Positions 6,749 to 9,604 of a stretch of 9,604 nt of DNA are shown here, piece after piece. The stretch is from assembly GCA_900552975.1 (NCBI GenBank), contig UWSL01000057.1, positions 1-9,604 of the forward strand, in the 5' to 3' direction. The translations under genes were made by a program, and so were the position numbers. The notes under the pieces were generated by a model, which was given only the letters and a program-made list of their open reading frames with translations, did not search any database and was not told where the DNA came from. Each line of letters opens with the position of its first letter. Within the stretch, counting starts at the first letter, position 1. This DNA is from an uncultured Mycoplasmatota bacterium (GTDB taxonomy: Bacteria > Bacillota_I > Bacilli_A > RF39 > UBA660).

Positions 6749-7225
6749 ATGTCAAAATTATCTAATGTACTTATGATGCTTCAGTTGCTTCAAAATAAAA
6801 GAAAGTATAGTATAAAGGAATTATCTGAAAAACTAGAAGTATCGCCTAGAATGATTAGACAATATAAAGATGAATTAGAATATGCAGGTATATATATTGA
6901 AACTATATATGGCCCATATGGTGGATATGTTTTAAATCAAGATGTTAAAATACCTGAAAAGTTTATTAAACCTAAAAATATTAAGTTAGATAATAGAGAA
7001 TACTATAATCTACTAAGTAAATGTATTAATAATCATAATAAGTGTTATATAGAGTATTATTCAAAAGAACATGACAAAATGACTAAGAGAGTAATTAGAC
7101 CATATAACTTAATGATATTAGATAATGAGTGGGGAGTAGCGGCATATTGTGAAAATAAGCAGGAGATAAGACATTTTTATCTAAATAGAATTACCTTAAT
7201 AAAAGAATTAGAAGAAAAATTTTAA
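6749..7225 (+). CDS. Compact HTH-WYL transcriptional regulator
   Basis: A 158-residue DNA-binding regulator. Residues about 5-62 form a winged helix-turn-helix of the HTH_11/DeoR-like type: KYSIKELSEKLEVSPRMIRQYKDEL holds the two HTH helices and IYGPYGGYVL the wing. Residues about 86-153 are a WYL domain with IEYYS, RVIRPYNLMILDNEW and the diagnostic end EIRHFYLNRITLI. The name-giving WYL tripeptide reads W128-G-V here, while R141 and R147 are kept. WYL domains sense small nucleic-acid-like ligands. Typical full-length members (about 300 residues) have a longer linker and a C-terminal WCX domain; both are absent here, so this is a compact or internally shortened form. ATG 6749 is chosen over GTG 6740 because AGGTGA (6738-6743) is the ribosome binding site. 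All eight Arg codons are AGA, unlike the CGT-rich ppdK. It probably controls itself and the NADAR gene 58 bases downstream. Confidence 0.87.
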   Translation: MSKLSNVLMMLQLLQNKRKYSIKELSEKLEVSPRMIRQYKDELEYAGIYIETIYGPYGGYVLNQDVKIPEKFIKPKNIKLDNREYYNLLSKCINNHNKCYIEYYSKEHDKMTKRVIRPYNLMILDNEWGVAAYCENKQEIRHFYLNRITLIKELEEKF

Positions 7226-7283
7226 TATGACATAAATAGTTCCTAATCTAGTTATATATTTATTTTAGAAAGAAGGTAAATGT

Positions 7284-7775
7284 ATGATTAAGTTAGAGCA
7301 GTATCGTGATACTTGGATGTCACAAAAATTTGATGAGGTAATTGGGTTTTATCCTAGGGAATTTTATCCTTTAGATAATTTTTCATCATTTAAAGTAGAA
7401 TATAATGGATATTTATATTCATCTGCAGAGGAAGCTTTCCAAGCAAATTTATTTATTGATGAATATCCAGAAATAGCAGAAGAAATTAAATACAGTCATT
7501 CTGCTCATGAAGCTCAAAAAATAAGATTTAAATATGAAGATAAAATAAAATTAAGTTCTAATGAAATATTAGAATTAATGGAAAGAATATTAAGATGTAA
7601 AATAGAACAAAATCCATATGTTTTAAAAAAATTATTAGAAACTAAAGATTATATTATAGTTGAAGACTCTTCTAAAGATAATTATTGGGGATGGGGAATA
7701 AATAGGAATGGTGAAAATCATCTTGGTAAAATATGGATGAAATTAAGAGAAGAATATAAAAATAAGTCATTTTAG
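7284..7775 (+). CDS. NADAR (DUF1768, YbiA-like) family protein
   Basis: A 163-residue protein of the NADAR family, whose members act on ADP-ribose-type N-glycosidic bonds. Known members include YbiA-like N-glycosidases of riboflavin intermediates and NADAR proteins that remove ADP-ribose from guanosine in DNA, opposing DarT-type toxins. Family landmarks are in order: FYPLDNFSSF (28-36), SSAEEAFQANLF (46-57) with conserved E49 and Q53, SAHEAQKIRFKY (73-84), and the C-terminal signature IVEDSSKDNYWGWG (125-138) followed by NHLGKIWMKLRE (145-156). The usual Glu-His of the first motif reads Glu-Glu (E50 in place of His). The length is normal, so the gene looks intact. ATG 7284 has AGAAGGT upstream. 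It lies directly after the WYL regulator, with no DarT-like partner or riboflavin gene in the window, so which NADAR activity applies is open. Only one of seven Arg codons is CGN. The stop is 55 bases before the right-hand ppdK fragment and repeat. Confidence 0.88.
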   Translation: MIKLEQYRDTWMSQKFDEVIGFYPREFYPLDNFSSFKVEYNGYLYSSAEEAFQANLFIDEYPEIAEEIKYSHSAHEAQKIRFKYEDKIKLSSNEILELMERILRCKIEQNPYVLKKLLETKDYIIVEDSSKDNYWGWGINRNGENHLGKIWMKLREEYKNKSF

Positions 7776-7790
7776 TCAAAAATAGAATGA

Positions 7791-7862
7791 CATATCGCTC
7801 AGTTTAGTTTTCCGATAGTGTCTGGTTCACAAGCTGCAATCAAAGCTGAAAACGAAGCATAA
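7791..7862 (+). pseudogene. Leftover C-terminus of a second ppdK copy
   Basis: A 23-codon open frame, bounded upstream by TGA (7788-7790), ends in SGSQAAIKAENEA and TAA. It aligns with the present ppdK end (SAAQAAIKARKN). At DNA level CAAGCTGCAATCAAAGC is identical, TCTGGTTCA resembles TCTGCTGCT, and farther left ATCGCTCAGTTTA resembles ATTGCTCGTTTA, with extra bases between. There is no start codon or ribosome binding site, so it is not a gene. The simplest reading is that 7847-7862 is the original ppdK tail and that the preceding bases were brought in with the cassette. Confidence 0.65.
7830..7846 (+). repeat. 17-bp direct repeat, right copy
   Basis: CAAGCTGCAATCAAAGC, identical to 6644-6660 and in the same reading frame sense (QAAIKA). 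It is the candidate right junction (attR-like) of the inserted segment. Confidence 0.85.
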
Positions 7863-7879
7863 AAAAACATACAAAATTT

Positions 7880-7920
7880 AGACTAAGATAAAGTATTTTA
7901 CTGACATCTTAGTCTTTTTT
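7880..7920 (+). terminator. Second ppdK-type terminator, downstream of the scar
   Basis: AGACTAAGAT (7880-7889) pairs perfectly with ATCTTAGTCT (7906-7915), with a small inner stem (AGTA/TACT, 7892-7895 and 7899-7902), then a T-tract (7915-7920). The outer stem and downstream TAGTCTTTTTTAT closely match the terminator at 6693-6721. It now ends transcription of the WYL-NADAR unit. Confidence 0.88.
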
Positions 7921-8054
7921 ATTATAAAAAATACAGTTATATTAATAATTTTTTCCCTGAAAGAAATATAAAAGAGCTTTCTTATAACTTAAATTTTAAG
8001 AAAAGTATTACATCCCATTAAAATAAAAATATCTAAGTAAGTCAAAGTGAATTT

Positions 8055-8084
8055 TTTTCAATGCCAATAAAAAAATGATATAAT
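8055..8084 (+). promoter_or_regulatory. Promoter with extended -10 for the membrane-protein gene
   Basis: TGATATAAT (TG 8076-8077, TATAAT 8079-8084) with a weak -35 TTTTCA (8055-8060) at 18 bases. The predicted start near 8091 almost coincides with the ribosome binding site AGAGGTG (8090-8096), so the leader is very short. Confidence 0.6.
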
Positions 8085-8102
8085 TTAATAGAGGTGTATA
8101 GC

Positions 8103-8810
8103 ATGTATAATAAGTTTTGTTTTTATTTTTTATTATTTATAATCTATTCCTTTGTTGGCTGGAGTATCGAAGTAATTGGCAAACTAATAGAAAAACATAA
8201 ATTTATAAATAGAGGTTTTTTAGTAGGACCTATATGTCCTATATATGGTTGGGGATGTATTACTATGATATTATTCTTAACAAAATATAAATCAGATCCA
8301 ATAATATTATTCTGTATGGCTATATTAATATGTTCTGTTCTTGAATATTTTACTAGTTATTTCATGGAAAAGCTCTTTCATGCTAGATGGTGGGATTATA
8401 CAAGAAGAAAATTTAATATCAATGGAAGAATATGCGCTGAAACTATGATTCCATTTGGTTTACTAGGATCTTTAGTTATCTACCTAATTAATCCAATATT
8501 TAGTAATATTATTTTAAAATTTACACCACTTACTATTAATATAATAGCGACAATTATCTTAGTAATATATCTAATCGATAACATTGTCTCTTTATCAATT
8601 ATGTTTGGTTTTAAAGATACCTTAAAAACAATTGAAAAAGATGGCACTGAAGAAATAACTAAACGTGTCAGAGAAGTTCTACATAAAAGAAATTTCTTAT
8701 ACAAACGACTTGTTGATGCTTTCCCAACTTTATTAATAAACAAAGAAAGACTTTTACTATTACAGGAACAAATTAAAAATGATCTTAGTAAATTATCTAT
8801 CAAAAAATAA
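8103..8810 (+). CDS. CmpB-type 'putative ABC transporter permease' membrane protein
   Basis: A 235-residue integral membrane protein of the CmpB/DUF1113 family, annotated as putative ABC transporter permease although no transport role is established and no ATPase gene is nearby. About five hydrophobic segments are visible: residues 5-27, 40-60, 66-88, 114-134 and 143-167. A long basic cytoplasmic C-terminal tail (170-235) follows. Family motifs are clear: SFVGWSIEVIG, NRGFLVGPICPIYGWG (36-51), LEYFTSYFMEKLF (80-92), RWWDY (95-99) and FNINGRIC (104-111). ATG 8103 is chosen over GTG 8094 because the GTG is part of the ribosome binding site AGAGGTG. It has its own promoter and a following terminator, so it is monocistronic. 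Function unknown beyond the family. Confidence 0.88.
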   Translation: MYNKFCFYFLLFIIYSFVGWSIEVIGKLIEKHKFINRGFLVGPICPIYGWGCITMILFLTKYKSDPIILFCMAILICSVLEYFTSYFMEKLFHARWWDYTRRKFNINGRICAETMIPFGLLGSLVIYLINPIFSNIILKFTPLTINIIATIILVIYLIDNIVSLSIMFGFKDTLKTIEKDGTEEITKRVREVLHKRNFLYKRLVDAFPTLLINKERLLLLQEQIKNDLSKLSIKK

Positions 8811-8839
8811 TCAAATCTCTCAAAAGGATATGATATTTT

Positions 8840-8867
8840 AAGCTAAAATAGGAATATTTTAGCTTTT
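8840..8867 (+). terminator. Terminator after the membrane-protein gene
   Basis: AAGCTAAAATA (8840-8850), tetraloop GGAA, TATTTTAGCTT (8855-8865) is a perfect 11-bp stem. The following T-run is short (8864-8867). It is AT-rich but well formed. Confidence 0.75.
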
Positions 8868-8914
8868 ATACATATTTACTTAAATTTTATTTTTATTAAA
8901 AAGGATGTGCCAAA

Positions 8915-9421
8915 ATGAATTATTTATTAAAAGAAATTACAAAAGAAGATTTGTCTGACTATATGTACGTTAGTACTAAAGCATGGAATGAAACATATCC
9001 AGGAATAGTCCCAGATGAATTTTTAAAAAAAATTTTAGCTGAACGAGATCAAAAGGTTGCTTGATTAAAAAATAATTTTGATCAAACTAAATTAGAAGAA
9101 CCTGATTATAAAAGATTCCTTTTATATGTTAATAATGAGCCTTCAGGAATATGTGTGGTATGTAAATCACGCGATGAGAAACATCCTACATCAGGCGAAA
9201 TATGTACTCTTTATTTATTAGATAAAGTAAAAAAACAAGGCTATGGTCAATTATTATTTACCAAAGCCAAAGAAGAATTAAAAAAGCAAGGATTTCATAA
9301 CATGGTAATATATTGTTTAAAAGATAATCCTACAACTGATTTTTACGTTCATATGGGTGGAAAATTATCAGGTACAATTGAAAAAAATATTGGTGGAAAA
9401 AATTTAACCGAAAACATTTAA
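8915..9421 (+). pseudogene. GNAT-family N-acetyltransferase interrupted by one in-frame TGA
   Basis: The frame from ATG 8915 (AAGGA at 8901-8905) to TAA 9419-9421 would encode 168 residues, normal for a small GNAT acetyltransferase that moves acetyl from acetyl-CoA to an amine. It is broken only by TGA at codon 50 (9062-9064). Before the stop is the typical N-terminus (KAWNETYPGIVPDEFL). After it come the central strands (FLLYVNNEPSGICVV), the acetyl-CoA-binding loop VKKQGYGQLLF and the C-terminal DFYVHMGG. There is no frameshift and the frame continues cleanly, so the mutation is recent or the stop is read through. Relatives often have Trp near this point (ER...W), so a TGG-to-TGA change is the simplest cause. 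The downstream part (a GTG at 9155 could start it) has no ribosome binding site and would lack the N-terminal helices. Substrate unknown. Confidence 0.8.
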
Positions 9422-9458
9422 TACTTTGATAATATTTAAAAACACCTTGATATATTGG

Positions 9459-9486
9459 TTGAAATAATCAAAAATGTATCTAAAAT
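9459..9486 (+). promoter_or_regulatory. Possible promoter near the right edge
   Basis: TTGAAA (9459-9464), 16-base spacer, TAAAAT (9481-9486). It could drive the gene that may begin at 9566. In such AT-rich DNA chance matches are common. Confidence 0.3.
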
Positions 9487-9565
9487 TTTTATGCTATTCT
9501 GTATTAGATTACGAATATTGAATAAGAGCTTTAAAAAAATAATAAATTAGAAATGGAAATTGATT

Positions 9566-9604
9566 ATGAGAAAGAAGAAAAATTTAATAATATTAATTAC
9601 AATT
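9566..9604 (+). CDS. Possible start of a secreted or membrane protein (runs off the window)
   Basis: ATG 9566 begins MRKKKNLIILITI, a basic cluster followed by hydrophobic residues, as in a signal peptide or membrane anchor. GGAAA (9555-9559) is a modest ribosome binding site 6 bases upstream. Only 13 codons are visible. Another open frame from ATG 9553 (MEIDYEKEEKFNN...) also reaches the edge, so the choice of frame is uncertain. Confidence 0.35.
   Translation, partial: MRKKKNLIILITI

Larger units (their letters stand above)
6661..7846 (+). mobile_element. Putative 1.19-kb cargo cassette inserted at the ppdK 3' end
   Basis: One repeat unit of 1,186 bp lies between the two 17-bp copies. It contains a replacement ppdK tail (GAGAAAAAATTAG), a terminator, an HTH-WYL gene, a NADAR gene and, just before the right repeat, DNA resembling the ppdK end. 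The original-looking tail and terminator lie beyond the right copy. No integrase, transposase or terminal inverted repeats are present. It could have been mobilised in trans, be the remnant of a larger element, or have arrived by recombination between related ppdK 3' ends. Boundaries assume crossover within the 17-bp core. Confidence 0.5.
7776..8102. other. 327-base gap: ppdK scar, terminator, then AT-rich spacer and promoter
   Basis: The first half holds the ppdK-like leftover frame, the right 17-bp repeat and a terminator. From 7923 to about 8054 I see only AT-rich DNA with short imperfect palindromes (for example CTTAAATTTTAAG near 7988) and no gene, RNA or repeat I can support. A promoter for the next gene follows at 8055-8084. 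Confidence 0.6.

Noticed and set aside
6749..7775. DarT-NADAR toxin-antitoxin pair
   Set aside because: The partner gene is clearly HTH-WYL, not an ADP-ribosyltransferase, and no DarT-like frame is present in the window.
6644..7846. Insertion sequence or integron cassette
   Set aside because: There is no transposase, integrase, terminal inverted repeat or attC-like fold between the 17-bp copies, and the repeat is far longer than a typical target duplication and part of the ppdK coding sequence.
9062..9064. TGA read as tryptophan (Mycoplasma-type code)
   Set aside because: All 16 Trp codons in the intact genes are TGG. In low-GC code-4 genomes most would be TGA. The xerD TGA stop is not decisive because a TAA follows three codons later, but nothing supports recoding.
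1..9604. tRNA, rRNA, riboswitch or CRISPR array
   Set aside because: I found no cloverleaf-like sequence, spaced repeat series or long structured leader; the leaders are all short, about 5-70 bases.

Overview
The window is AT-rich throughout, reads almost entirely on the plus strand, and carries strong AGGAGG-type ribosome binding sites and sigma-A-like promoters, several with an extended TGN -10. Together with a Clostridium-type pyruvate phosphate dikinase and a Firmicutes-type XerD, this points to a low-GC Bacillota, perhaps one of the uncultured gut Bacilli or Mollicutes-related lineages; that placement is inference. All 16 tryptophan codons in the intact genes are TGG, so the standard bacterial code (TGA = stop) fits.

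Layout. Positions 3-272 hold the end of an uncharacterised small protein. Positions 348-974 encode a zinc-ribbon protein with one membrane segment. Positions 1076-2356 are a two-gene operon of proteins I do not recognise, behind a near-consensus promoter. The second gene ends inside a terminator-like hairpin, and an extended -10 just after it starts the xerD unit (2396-3304). xerD overlaps another unknown gene (3301-3933) by ATGA. A strongly expressed-looking ppdK (4037-6673) follows, preceded by two perfect 11-bp tandem repeats carrying A-tracts.

The most interesting part is directly after ppdK. The last coding bases of ppdK contain a 17-bp sequence that recurs exactly 1,186 bp downstream. 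There it sits in a small leftover reading frame that looks like a second ppdK C-terminus, followed by a second terminator of the same design as the first. Between the copies lie only a compact HTH-WYL regulator (6749-7225) and a NADAR-family protein (7284-7775), with AGA-biased codon use. This looks like a small cargo cassette placed at the 3' end of ppdK that swapped the enzyme's last residues and terminator and left the old ones behind. WYL regulators and NADAR proteins are each known from nucleotide/ADP-ribose biology and phage-defence contexts, so a small defence or NAD-related island is plausible but unproven.

After the scar come a five-segment membrane protein of the CmpB/'putative ABC transporter permease' family (8103-8810), a terminator, a GNAT acetyltransferase gene interrupted by one in-frame TGA (8915-9421), and possibly the first codons of a secreted or membrane protein running off the end (9566 onward).
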